Source: Clostridia bacterium
GTDB lineage: Bacteria; Bacillota; Clostridia; TANB77; CAG-508
Assembly (NCBI GenBank): GCA_900772235.1
Contig: CAAGQX010000170.1
Span: 1 to 6,284 of the forward strand
Reading direction: 5' to 3'
Length of the DNA stretch: 6,284 nt
The translations under genes were made by a program, and so were the position numbers. The notes under the pieces were generated by a model. The model did no database searches. It was not told the origin of the DNA and worked only from the letters and a program-made list of their open reading frames with translations. Positions 1 to 5,138 of this stretch are shown piece by piece; within the stretch, counting starts at the first letter, position 1, and the number at the start of each line of letters is the position of its first letter.

Positions 1-51
1 AAATCATTTATTTTAGTTTTTCTTGGCTTCTCAAATTGACTTTTTTTACTT

Positions 52-65
52 AGTTTTCAAAGAAC
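52..65 (-). promoter_or_regulatory. boxA antitermination element of an rRNA operon leader
   Basis: Read on the minus strand this is GTTCTTTGAAAACT, which matches the boxA-type element in Bacillus rRNA leaders, where NusB/NusE bind the nascent RNA and make polymerase resistant to termination. It lies about 25 nt downstream of the predicted transcription start and is followed by an A-rich spacer that runs off the left edge. No 16S sequence is visible, so the rRNA operon itself is inferred from the promoter, leader and boxA together. Confidence 0.75.
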
Positions 66-70
66 TTCTC

Positions 71-90
71 GCACTTCTTTTTTCAAGTGC
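71..90 (-). other. Hairpin at the predicted 5' end of the rRNA leader transcript
   Basis: On the minus strand GCACTT and AAGTGC form a perfect 6-bp stem around an 8-nt A-rich loop. The first stem base coincides with the predicted transcription start (about position 90), so the transcript would begin with this hairpin. There is no U-run after it, so it is not a terminator. A role in RNA stability or leader processing is a guess. Confidence 0.5.
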
Positions 91-96
91 AAAATT

Positions 97-125
97 AATA
101 TACCAAACTATTTTTTCATTGTCAA
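97..125 (-). promoter_or_regulatory. Strong sigma-A promoter, probable rRNA operon proximal promoter
   Basis: On the minus strand a perfect -35 TTGACA (120-125) is separated by 17 bp from the -10 TATATT (97-102, five of six consensus bases). Immediately upstream (about 126-158) are alternating A and T tracts that look like an UP element. Downstream lie a hairpin and boxA. This arrangement is characteristic of rRNA promoters in low-GC Gram-positives. Transcription leaves the window to the left. Confidence 0.8.
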
Positions 126-152
126 CGCTTTTTTACACTTTTTTTTAAAAAA

Positions 153-181
153 AATTCATTTTTTGTTGTAAAGCCTGTCAA
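153..181 (-). promoter_or_regulatory. Possible distal (P1) promoter of the rRNA operon
   Basis: A second perfect -35 TTGACA lies at 176-181 on the minus strand, about 55 bp upstream of the main one. With a 17-bp spacer the -10 would be TGAATT, only three of six consensus bases. Tandem P1/P2 promoters are common before rRNA operons, but the weak -10 makes this one tentative. Confidence 0.3.
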
Positions 182-234
182 ATCAATGTAAAAAAGTTTA
201 ATTGTGCCTTCCATTTAATATATGTATGAACATT

Positions 235-262
235 AAAAAAATAACTAGCATTGCTAATTATT
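235..262 (-). terminator. Rho-independent terminator of the thrS operon
   Basis: On the minus strand AATAATTAGC and GCTAGTTATT pair over 10 bp (one G-U) around a 3-nt loop and are followed by a run of six to seven U residues. The 5' arm includes the TAA stop codon of the slipin gene, so terminator and coding end overlap. It ends the T-box operon just before the rRNA promoter region. Confidence 0.8.
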
Positions 263-1022
263 TTTTATTTTCTTTTTTTAATTTTTCAGAATATCCTTTT
301 ACTGCTTCCAAAACATCCATTGGAATTGGAAAGAAAATTGTATTAGATTGATCCGAAGATACATCATTTATTGTTTCTAATGTTCTCAAATGAAGTGCCC
401 CAGGACTCTCTGCTAATTTTCTTGCAGCATCAGCTAAGTTCTCTGCTGCTTCTTTTTCACCAATAGATTTTGTTATAACCGCTTGTTTTTCTCTTTCGGC
501 TTCGGCTGCTCTTGCAATAACCCTTTTCATCTCATCAGTAAGTGAAATATCTTTAAGTTCAACATTTTCAACCTTTATTCCCCAAGGATCAGTTTCTTTA
601 TCGATTATTTCCTTAATTTGTGATGATACCTTCTCTCTTTCACATAATAGTTCATCTAATGTTACACTACCTACTATGTTACGCATTGTAGTTTGAGCAA
701 GTTGAGCAGTTGCGTAGTAAAAATCCTCTACTTGTAAAACAGCAAGCGAAGCATCAAATACTTTATAATATATAACTGCATTTATTTTTACAGAAACATT
801 ATCTTTAGTAATTGCCTCTTGTTCTGGAACATCATCAACTTTTGTTCTTATATCTACCTTTTTATAACTTTGAAAAATTGGTAAAACAATCCTCCATCCC
901 GGTAACATAATTTTAGTAAACTTACCAGCTGTAAATTTAACTCCTCTTTCATATTCATTAATTTGTTTTAATGATCCTAAAATAACAATTAAAACTATTG
1001 CTAAAATAATTAATAAAACCAT
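258..1022 (-). CDS. Slipin / stomatin-like SPFH (band 7) membrane protein
   Basis: This 254-aa protein has the usual length and order of bacterial slipins. An N-terminal hydrophobic membrane segment (residues 2-17) is followed by NEYERGVKF (about 22-30) opening the SPFH/band 7 domain. The domain includes PGWRIVLPIF (41-50) and the family hallmark DPWGIKVENVELKDI (145-159). An Ala/Glu-rich coiled-coil region follows (about 164-205), then the slipin C-terminal SDQSNTIFFPIPMD (223-236). Such proteins oligomerise on the inner face of the membrane and are linked to membrane microdomains; a specific role here is unknown. No NfeD-like partner, a frequent slipin neighbour, is visible. AAGGAG lies 5 nt before the ATG. 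The gene starts 13 bp after the SDR gene and is last in the T-box operon, so it probably shares its threonine control. Confidence 0.93.
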   Translation of the reverse strand: MVLLIILAIVLIVILGSLKQINEYERGVKFTAGKFTKIMLPGWRIVLPIFQSYKKVDIRTKVDDVPEQEAITKDNVSVKINAVIYYKVFDASLAVLQVEDFYYATAQLAQTTMRNIVGSVTLDELLCEREKVSSQIKEIIDKETDPWGIKVENVELKDISLTDEMKRVIARAAEAEREKQAVITKSIGEKEAAENLADAARKLAESPGALHLRTLETINDVSSDQSNTIFFPIPMDVLEAVKGYSEKLKKENKK

Positions 1023-1035
1023 ATTTACTCCTTCT

Positions 1036-1803
1036 TTACTTTAATTTTTGTTGTTTACACCAAATACTCATTACAAAATTATGCGGAAGTAATTTGCATA
1101 ATACTCTTTGAACATTTGCTATAAAACCATAAACACTAACACTTTTTTTCTTTTGCATATCAATATACGCTTTTCTTACAACATCTGTTGGTTCATACAT
1201 AACAACATATTTTTTAATAACTTTATTCTTTTCTACTGCTCTATCAAAAAACTTAGTTTTAGTCCAAAATGGGCAAACAGTTAAAACATGTATTCCCTCT
1301 TTTGATAATTCCTTTCCTAAACTTCTTGAAAATGACAATACATATGCTTTACTTGCTGCATAAACATTAATATAAGGTACTGGTTGAAAAGCCGCTACTG
1401 AAGCAATATTTATTATATTTGAGTTTTTCTTCATATAAGGTATTGCCATTAAACACAAAGAAGTAAGTGCAATATCATTTACTTTAATCATTCCTATAGA
1501 ATCTTCTAAAGAAATATTTGTACTTTTTTCAAATTTACCAAATCCTGCAGCATTAATTAATAATTTTATATTAGGTTTTTCCTCCTCAAGCAAATCTTTA
1601 ATTTTCATTAAACTAGTTTCTTTTTCTAAATCAATAGAAAATGTTCTAATGTTTAACTTAGTTTCCACCTTTAAATTCTCAAGGAGATTTTTTTCTCTAG
1701 CAATCGCCCATATTTCATCAACTTCAATATTCTTTGGCATATTTAATAAAAACTCTTTACCTATTCCTGATGATGCACCAGTGATTATTGCAATATTTTT
1801 CAT
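1036..1803 (-). CDS. Short-chain dehydrogenase/reductase (SDR) family oxidoreductase
   Basis: This 255-aa classical SDR should bind NAD(P)(H) in a Rossmann fold and oxidise or reduce a carbonyl/alcohol substrate that cannot be told from sequence. Visible motifs are the nucleotide-binding TGASSGIG (8-15), NAAG (84-87), Asn109, catalytic Ser135, and Tyr148-x3-Lys152 (YAASK). The usual PG after the catalytic region is changed to CPFW (177-180). The C-terminus (about 226-250) is hydrophobic and may touch the membrane. I chose ATG at 1803: its ATGA overlaps the thrS stop, and AAAGG lies 6 nt upstream. An in-frame TTG at 1818 is possible but has no better site. Translation is likely coupled to thrS. 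The catalytic set is complete, so it should be active. Confidence 0.9.
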   Translation of the reverse strand: MKNIAIITGASSGIGKEFLLNMPKNIEVDEIWAIAREKNLLENLKVETKLNIRTFSIDLEKETSLMKIKDLLEEEKPNIKLLINAAGFGKFEKSTNISLEDSIGMIKVNDIALTSLCLMAIPYMKKNSNIINIASVAAFQPVPYINVYAASKAYVLSFSRSLGKELSKEGIHVLTVCPFWTKTKFFDRAVEKNKVIKKYVVMYEPTDVVRKAYIDMQKKKSVSVYGFIANVQRVLCKLLPHNFVMSIWCKQQKLK

Positions 1804-3557
1804 TTGATACCTTTGCAAGCTATTTCATCATGCAACATTTTAATGAATTCTTCTTTTGAAAGTGTAATTGTTTCTTCACTTTGACTACGTCTAAAACTAA
1901 TATTTTTATTATCAACTTCTTTTTGTCCTAAAATTAATGTATAAGGATACTTTTTCATAATACTCTCTCTTATTTTATAACCAAGTTTTTCATTTCTATC
2001 ATCAAGAAGTACTTTAAATCCTTCATTAGATAATAATTTGTAAATTTCTTTTGCATATTCTAAGTGATACTCATTATTAACAGGTATAATATTGATTTGA
2101 TTTGGAGCAAGCCATAAAGGTAAATATCCTTTACACTCTTCGAGTAAAAATGCTGTAAAGCGGTCTAATGACCCTAAAATAGCACGATGAATAACAATTG
2201 GTCTTTCTTTTTCACCTTTATCATTTACATATTCAAGTTCAAATCTTTCAGGTAATTGATAGTCAACCTGTACAGTTGATAGTGTAACATCGTGTCCAAT
2301 AGCACTCTTTACCTGTACATCAATCTTTGGTCCATAAAATGCAGCTTCACCCAAAGCCTCATAAAATGGAACATTAAGTTCAGTTAACACTTCACGTAAA
2401 GCTTTTTCACTTTTCTCCCATAGTTCATCATTGCCAAAATATTTTTCAGTATTTTCAGAATCTCTTAATGAAAGTCTAAATTCATAATTATTAAAGCCAA
2501 AATCCTTATATACATCTAATATTAATGCAATAACACCCTTAATTTCACTTTTAATTTCCTCTGGTGTACAGAAAATATGAGAATCATTTTGTGTAAATGC
2601 TCTTGTTCTTTCGATACCACAGCAAGCTCCCGAAGATTCATATCTAAAGTCATTAGCAATTTCAGCAATTCTTATAGGTAAATCTTTATAAGAATGTAAG
2701 AAATTTTTATATATCATCATATGATGTGGACAATTCATTGGTCTTAAAACATAACTTTCATTTTCAAGTTCCATTGCTGGAAACATATCTTCTTTATAAT
2801 GATCCCAATGTCCGGAAGTTTTATATAAATCAACATTACCTAGAGATGGAGTCATAACATGTTTATAACCAAGTTTTAACTCTTTATCCATTATGTAATC
2901 AGCTAAAGTTCTTCTTAAAATAAAACCATTTGGAAGCCACATAGGAAGGCCTTTACCAACAAGATCAGAAAACATAAATATTCCTAAATCTTTTCCAATT
3001 TTTCTATGGTCTCTTTCTTTTGCTTCCTCTAAAAGTTGCATATATTCATTAAGGTCTTCTTCAGTATCAAAACAAACGCCATATATTCTCTGAAGCATTT
3101 TGTTTTTAGCATCGCCTTTAAAGTATGCTCCGGAAAATTTTAATAACTTAAAATATTTTAATTCTTTAACAGTATCAACATGTGGTCCACGACAAAGGTC
3201 TGTAAAATCACCTTGTGAATAACATGAAATTACTGTTCCATCTGGAAAACGATTAATAAGATCAACTTTGTATGGATCTTTTCCAAACATTTCAAGTGCT
3301 TCTTCTTTAGAAATCTCATGTCTAACTATTCTTTTTCCATCTTTAGCTATTTTTTTCATTTCTTTTTCAATTTTAGGAAGATCTTCCTCAGTTAAAGTAA
3401 CATCTCCTAAATCAACATCATAATAAAAACCTTCTTCAATAACTGGTCCTACCCAAAACATAGCATTTGGATATAAATGTTTAATTGCTTGTGCCATTAA
3501 GTGTGCACAACTATGATTTAATTTTGATAATCTTTCATCTTCTAATATTTTTTTCAT
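1800..3557 (-). CDS. thrS: Threonyl-tRNA synthetase lacking the N-terminal TGS domain
   Basis: The enzyme charges tRNA-Thr with threonine using ATP. This 585-aa form is about 57 residues shorter than E. coli ThrRS (642 aa), and the whole difference is at the front. Only 14 residues precede the editing-domain HSCAH (His15, His19), where E. coli has about 72, so the N1/TGS domain is missing. The editing site is otherwise complete, with CRGPH (Cys122, His126). In the class II core I see the catalytic zinc ligands Cys276 (MNCP), His327 (DSHIF) and His457 (IHRA), motif 2 around Arg305 (FRYESSG) and motif 3 around Arg466 (GSLDRF). The anticodon-binding domain runs from about 485 to the end. AAGGAG lies 7 nt before ATG 3557. 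An in-frame ATG at 3581 has no ribosome site, and a TAA just above it rules out a longer form. It overlaps the upstream gene by 23 bp and is controlled by the T-box. Confidence 0.97.
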   Translation of the reverse strand: MKKILEDERLSKLNHSCAHLMAQAIKHLYPNAMFWVGPVIEEGFYYDVDLGDVTLTEEDLPKIEKEMKKIAKDGKRIVRHEISKEEALEMFGKDPYKVDLINRFPDGTVISCYSQGDFTDLCRGPHVDTVKELKYFKLLKFSGAYFKGDAKNKMLQRIYGVCFDTEEDLNEYMQLLEEAKERDHRKIGKDLGIFMFSDLVGKGLPMWLPNGFILRRTLADYIMDKELKLGYKHVMTPSLGNVDLYKTSGHWDHYKEDMFPAMELENESYVLRPMNCPHHMMIYKNFLHSYKDLPIRIAEIANDFRYESSGACCGIERTRAFTQNDSHIFCTPEEIKSEIKGVIALILDVYKDFGFNNYEFRLSLRDSENTEKYFGNDELWEKSEKALREVLTELNVPFYEALGEAAFYGPKIDVQVKSAIGHDVTLSTVQVDYQLPERFELEYVNDKGEKERPIVIHRAILGSLDRFTAFLLEECKGYLPLWLAPNQINIIPVNNEYHLEYAKEIYKLLSNEGFKVLLDDRNEKLGYKIRESIMKKYPYTLILGQKEVDNKNISFRRSQSEETITLSKEEFIKMLHDEIACKGIK

Positions 3558-3858
3558 TTTCCTTCTCCTTTTCAATTTCATTATTTAATATTTCGATTAC
3601 TTCATTAAAATTACGATTAAACTCTTCGTCATTTTTATTAAAACTATTAACATCAATTAATATTCTAAGTACAATTCGGGTCCGATTTAAATTATATAAA
3701 TAACTATCATTTACGTAATTTGATCTTTCTCCCATAGATTTAATTGCCTCTTTAATAGAGTTAATTACATAATCTATTGCTGAGGTTTCAAAACTATCTT
3801 TTAAATTTTCTAAAACTTCAATGCTATTAATCATTTCATTTGTTAATTCTGATTTCAT
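3535..3858 (-). CDS. Uncharacterised 107-aa helical protein, first gene of the T-box thrS operon
   Basis: I do not recognise this protein. It is 107 aa, highly charged, rich in Asn, Glu and Lys, predicted mostly alpha-helical, and has no signal peptide, membrane segment or cysteine. The C-terminus (about 94-107) is a run of Glu/Lys/Asn/Arg. It begins at ATG 3858 with AAAGGA 6 nt upstream, 20 bp after the T-box terminator U-run, and its end overlaps the start of thrS by 23 bp, so the thrS ribosome site lies inside it. An in-frame GTG at 3897 falls within the terminator and is unlikely. The good ribosome site, an uninterrupted 107-codon frame in AT-rich DNA and tight coupling to thrS support a real gene. 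It is not a detached TGS domain, since that fold is beta-rich. A partner or regulator of ThrRS is conceivable but unproven. Confidence 0.72.
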   Translation of the reverse strand: MKSELTNEMINSIEVLENLKDSFETSAIDYVINSIKEAIKSMGERSNYVNDSYLYNLNRTRIVLRILIDVNSFNKNDEEFNRNFNEVIEILNNEIEKEKENEKNIRR

Positions 3859-3878
3859 ACCAATTCCTTTCTTTATAT

Positions 3879-3923
3879 AAAAAAAAGACAGCACCACAAG
3901 GAGTTATTTCTAACGGTACCATC
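3879..3923 (-). terminator. T-box regulated transcription terminator
   Basis: On the minus strand GATGGTACC (3915-3923) pairs with GGTGCTGTC (3887-3895), using a few G-U pairs, with the small hairpin GTTA-GAAA-TAAC enclosed, followed by eight U residues (3879-3886). The 5' arm contains the T-box sequence TGGTACC, so this fold excludes the antiterminator. It should form when tRNA-Thr is charged and stop transcription before the 107-aa gene and thrS. Confidence 0.85.
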
Positions 3924-4076
3924 CTTTATTTAACTTAATTATATATAACGGCTATTAACCGGGATTTATTAATCCTCTTAAAAAGTAGTAATTATTATTC
4001 TCTTTATCAGTTTACACCAAACACTGACTCTCTATAAAAGTTTAAATAATAATCATGTCTTTTCTCATCGATTTAC
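3879..4076 (-). promoter_or_regulatory. T-box riboswitch leader, threonine type, upstream of thrS
   Basis: This leader senses uncharged tRNA. Stem I (about 3981-4063) has a lower helix AAAAG/CTTTT and an upper helix ATTATTATT/AATAATAAT. They flank an internal loop whose 3' side is TACTA, giving specifier ACU (Thr) at 3987-3989 followed by a purine. The distal part has the conserved AGAGAG bulge and a GGTGT apical loop. Between stem I and the antiterminator (about 54 nt) are two small hairpins, at 3962-3975 and 3949-3961. The antiterminator at 3898-3926 has AAGGA/TCCTT, a seven-base TGGTACC bulge that pairs with the tRNA acceptor end, and GTTA-GAAA-TAAC. A competing terminator follows. The Thr specifier agrees with thrS downstream. 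The leader is compact compared with most T-boxes. Confidence 0.93.
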
Positions 4077-4082
4077 ATAATT

Positions 4083-4111
4083 ATATTAGCACTTTATTTA
4101 TTAATAAACAA
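4083..4111 (-). promoter_or_regulatory. Promoter of the T-box / thrS operon
   Basis: On the minus strand the -35-like TTGTTT (4106-4111) is separated by 17 bp from TAATAT (4083-4088), preceded by TGC, which makes an extended -10. A perfect TATAAT (4080-4085) overlaps it in another register. Either would start RNA at roughly 4073-4077, just ahead of stem I. It sits immediately after the stop of the 4118-4594 gene. Confidence 0.6.
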
Positions 4112-4114
4112 GTG
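4090..4114 (-). repeat. Inverted repeat overlapping the T-box promoter
   Basis: On the minus strand CACTT-TTTAT and ATAAA-AAGTG can pair as a hairpin (10 bp with small bulges) right after the stop of the 4118-4594 gene. There is no U-run, so it is at best a weak 3'-end structure. It spans the -35 and spacer of the T-box promoter and could instead be an operator. Confidence 0.3.
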
Positions 4115-4117
4115 TTT

Positions 4118-4594
4118 TTAAACATTTCCACAATCTATTTCTTTTTCAAAATCATAAGTATAATTAATTTTGGGATTATCACCATTGAACTTAGGTAATT
4201 CAATTAGATACAATACAGAATGTTTCTTACACCATCCACATTTGTTATATACCTTAAAATTAATATTAAGTTCATTATCATTTAATGTTACCTTATTTAC
4301 TAACTTATAACGTTCTTCACTACATTTATCATAATCTTGAAATGATGCAAGATAGTAATTTGTTACAAAATTGTTTGCAGTTAAATCTTTTTTTATACCC
4401 AAATCATTCGCAAGACTTTCATATTCGCTAAAACTTGTTAAAAATATATCACTATAACTATTTGAGGATTCTCCTAAATCATAGGTTAATGAATTACTTT
4501 CTCTAGCAATTTTTACTACATATGAAGCAAGTATTATAGCTCCAATACAAGAGGCAAATATAATTAAAAGTTTAATAACAAGTGAATTTCTCAT
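4118..4594 (-). CDS. Uncharacterised membrane-anchored protein with a CGWC motif
   Basis: This 158-aa protein is not recognised. One hydrophobic segment (about residues 5-27) should anchor it, leaving a roughly 130-residue domain that I infer to be outside the cell. That domain holds Cys91, Cys119, Cys122 and Cys155. Cys119 and Cys122 form KCGWCKKH, after a likely beta strand (INFKVYN). The motif looks like thioredoxin-type active sites, but only 36 residues follow it, too few for a normal thioredoxin fold; two disulfides or metal binding are alternatives. I chose ATG 4594 because the likely promoter -10 (4618-4623) would place the transcription start after the in-frame TTG at 4627. The ribosome site is weak (GAAAG about 11 nt upstream). 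It appears to be a single-gene unit between the tRNA-Ala terminator and the T-box promoter. Confidence 0.75.
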   Translation of the reverse strand: MRNSLVIKLLIIFASCIGAIILASYVVKIARESNSLTYDLGESSNSYSDIFLTSFSEYESLANDLGIKKDLTANNFVTNYYLASFQDYDKCSEERYKLVNKVTLNDNELNINFKVYNKCGWCKKHSVLYLIELPKFNGDNPKINYTYDFEKEIDCGNV

Positions 4595-4617
4595 ATAATC
4601 ATCTACTTTCAATAATA

Positions 4618-4646
4618 ATTTTACCAAAAAATAATTAATAATACAA
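4618..4646 (-). promoter_or_regulatory. Probable promoter of the 4118-4594 gene
   Basis: On the minus strand TTGTAT (4641-4646), a 17-bp spacer and TAAAAT (4618-4623, five of six consensus bases) preceded by TGG form a likely extended -10 promoter. It leaves a very short 5' untranslated region before ATG 4594 and lies after the tRNA-Ala terminator, as expected for an independent unit. Confidence 0.5.
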
Positions 4647-4686
4647 TTATTTTAAATCAATAAATATTATTTAGCTCTGCTGACAC

Positions 4687-4710
4687 AAAAAAAGCCCGTA
4701 TTTACGGACT
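4687..4710 (-). terminator. Rho-independent terminator of tRNA-Ala
   Basis: On the minus strand AGTCCGT and ACGGGCT pair over 7 bp (one G-U) around an AAAT loop and run into seven U residues (4687-4693). It begins 13 nt after the encoded CCA of the tRNA and closes that transcript, including any read-through from rpoZ. Confidence 0.88.
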
Positions 4711-4722
4711 AAAATGTCTATT

Positions 4723-4799
4723 TGGTGGAGGATGTGGGATTCGAACCCGCGACCCCCTGCGTGCAGGGCAGGTGCTCTAGCCAGCTGAGCTAATCCCCC
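4723..4799 (-). tRNA. tRNA-Ala (anticodon UGC), CCA encoded
   Basis: A 77-nt cloverleaf reads GCA-type alanine codons. It has a 7-bp acceptor stem (GGGGGAT with ATCCTCC, one G-U), D stem GCTC/GAGC, anticodon stem CCTGC/GCAGG, the T loop TTCGAAT and a genomic CCA end. The anticodon loop is CCTGCAC, so position 33 is C rather than the near-universal U, and the T stem has one C-A mismatch (50-64). The anticodon TGC and overall fold make the alanine call firm. Whether the unusual bases affect decoding cannot be told. It lies 51 bp after rpoZ with its own promoter and terminator. Confidence 0.95.
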
Positions 4800-4805
4800 A
4801 TGAGA

Positions 4806-4842
4806 CTTAATTATCTTACCATAGATTATTTAGATAATCAAG
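4806..4842. repeat. Inverted repeat enclosing the tRNA-Ala promoter
   Basis: The 11-base arms at 4806-4816 and 4832-4842 are complementary at 10 of 11 positions. One arm covers the -10 and the other most of the -35. In RNA from rpoZ it could form a long A-U-rich hairpin, but no U-run follows. An operator, an RNA 3' structure or chance in AT-rich DNA are all possible. Confidence 0.4.
4813..4841 (-). promoter_or_regulatory. Promoter of tRNA-Ala
   Basis: On the minus strand TTGATT (4836-4841), a 17-bp spacer and TAAGAT (4813-4818) preceded by TGG form an extended -10 promoter about 14 bp before the tRNA 5' end. The spacing would give a very short 5' leader. It lies just downstream of the rpoZ stop. 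Confidence 0.55.
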
Positions 4843-4850
4843 ACTTTTTT

Positions 4851-5051
4851 TTATTTTTTTATTACGTGTACCATACCTTTTTCAATTTCTTCAAGGGCAC
4901 GGCCTAAAGGTTTCTTATTTACATACTCCTTTTTATCTAATTGATAATGATAATATTCTAGCATTTGTTTAGACCTTTTAGCGGCAACATGTACTAGCAT
5001 ATATTTAGAATCAACTATATTAAGTAATTTGTCTATTGATGGATAAATCAT
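4851..5051 (-). CDS. rpoZ: DNA-directed RNA polymerase omega subunit
   Basis: Omega is the small subunit that binds beta-prime and helps assemble and stabilise RNA polymerase. At 66 aa it has the length typical of Firmicutes. It shows the conserved YPSIDKLL (3-10), SKYMLVHVAAKRSKQM (15-30) including the AAKR core, and KPLGRALEEIEKG (47-59). AAGGAG lies 10 nt before ATG 5051. In many Firmicutes rpoZ sits between gmk and coaBC/priA. Here none of those is adjacent: upstream is an unknown membrane-protein gene 87 bp away and downstream is tRNA-Ala. No clear terminator separates it from the tRNA, so some rpoZ transcripts may continue into it. Confidence 0.93.
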   Translation of the reverse strand: MIYPSIDKLLNIVDSKYMLVHVAAKRSKQMLEYYHYQLDKKEYVNKKPLGRALEEIEKGMVHVIKK

Positions 5052-5075
5052 ATTTAATCAGCTCCTTACAATAAT

Positions 5076-5105
5076 ATATTACCCAATTTTTACTACTTAG
5101 TGCAA
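5076..5105 (-). promoter_or_regulatory. Possible rpoZ promoter with an overlapping inverted repeat
   Basis: On the minus strand TTGCAC (5100-5105), an 18-bp spacer and TAATAT (5076-5081) could drive rpoZ from just before its ribosome site. The -35 is a poor match. The perfect inverted repeat TGCAA-5 nt-TTGCA at 5101-5115 overlaps it and could be an operator or chance. Confidence 0.35.
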
Positions 5106-5138
5106 CAATTTTGCAATTTTTTGACACTTTATTTACAC

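Noticed and set aside
1801..1818. TTG start at 1818 for the SDR gene
   Set aside because: ATG 1803 gives the normal SDR start just before the Rossmann motif, with AAAGG 6 nt upstream and an ATGA overlap with thrS.
3555..3581. Longer thrS start at ATG 3581 (adds MKLKRRRK)
   Set aside because: No ribosome site upstream, whereas ATG 3557 has AAGGAG at 7 nt; the extra residues are the translated ribosome-site region.
3485..3703. 72-codon plus-strand open frame opposite thrS and the 107-aa gene
   Set aside because: Low-complexity Phe/Ser/Ile/Leu product typical of the antisense of Lys/Glu/Asn-rich coding sequence, no ribosome site, and it covers two better-supported minus-strand genes.
3535..3858. 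The 107-aa protein as a split-off TGS domain of ThrRS
   Set aside because: TGS is a beta-grasp domain of about 60 residues; this protein is predicted nearly all-helical and has no TGS-like sequence.
3856..3897. GTG start at 3897 for the 107-aa gene
   Set aside because: It lies inside the T-box terminator hairpin and would translate the U-run; ATG 3858 has a proper ribosome site.
4118..4594. Thioredoxin-family assignment from the CGWC motif
   Set aside because: Only 36 residues follow the second cysteine, no cis-Pro loop or full thioredoxin fold is apparent, and the motif is near the C-terminus instead of the N-terminus of the domain.
5090..5138. Terminator after the 5139-5507 gene
   Set aside because: Only the short TGCAA/TTGCA repeat is present and no U-run follows on the minus strand, so termination is not supported.
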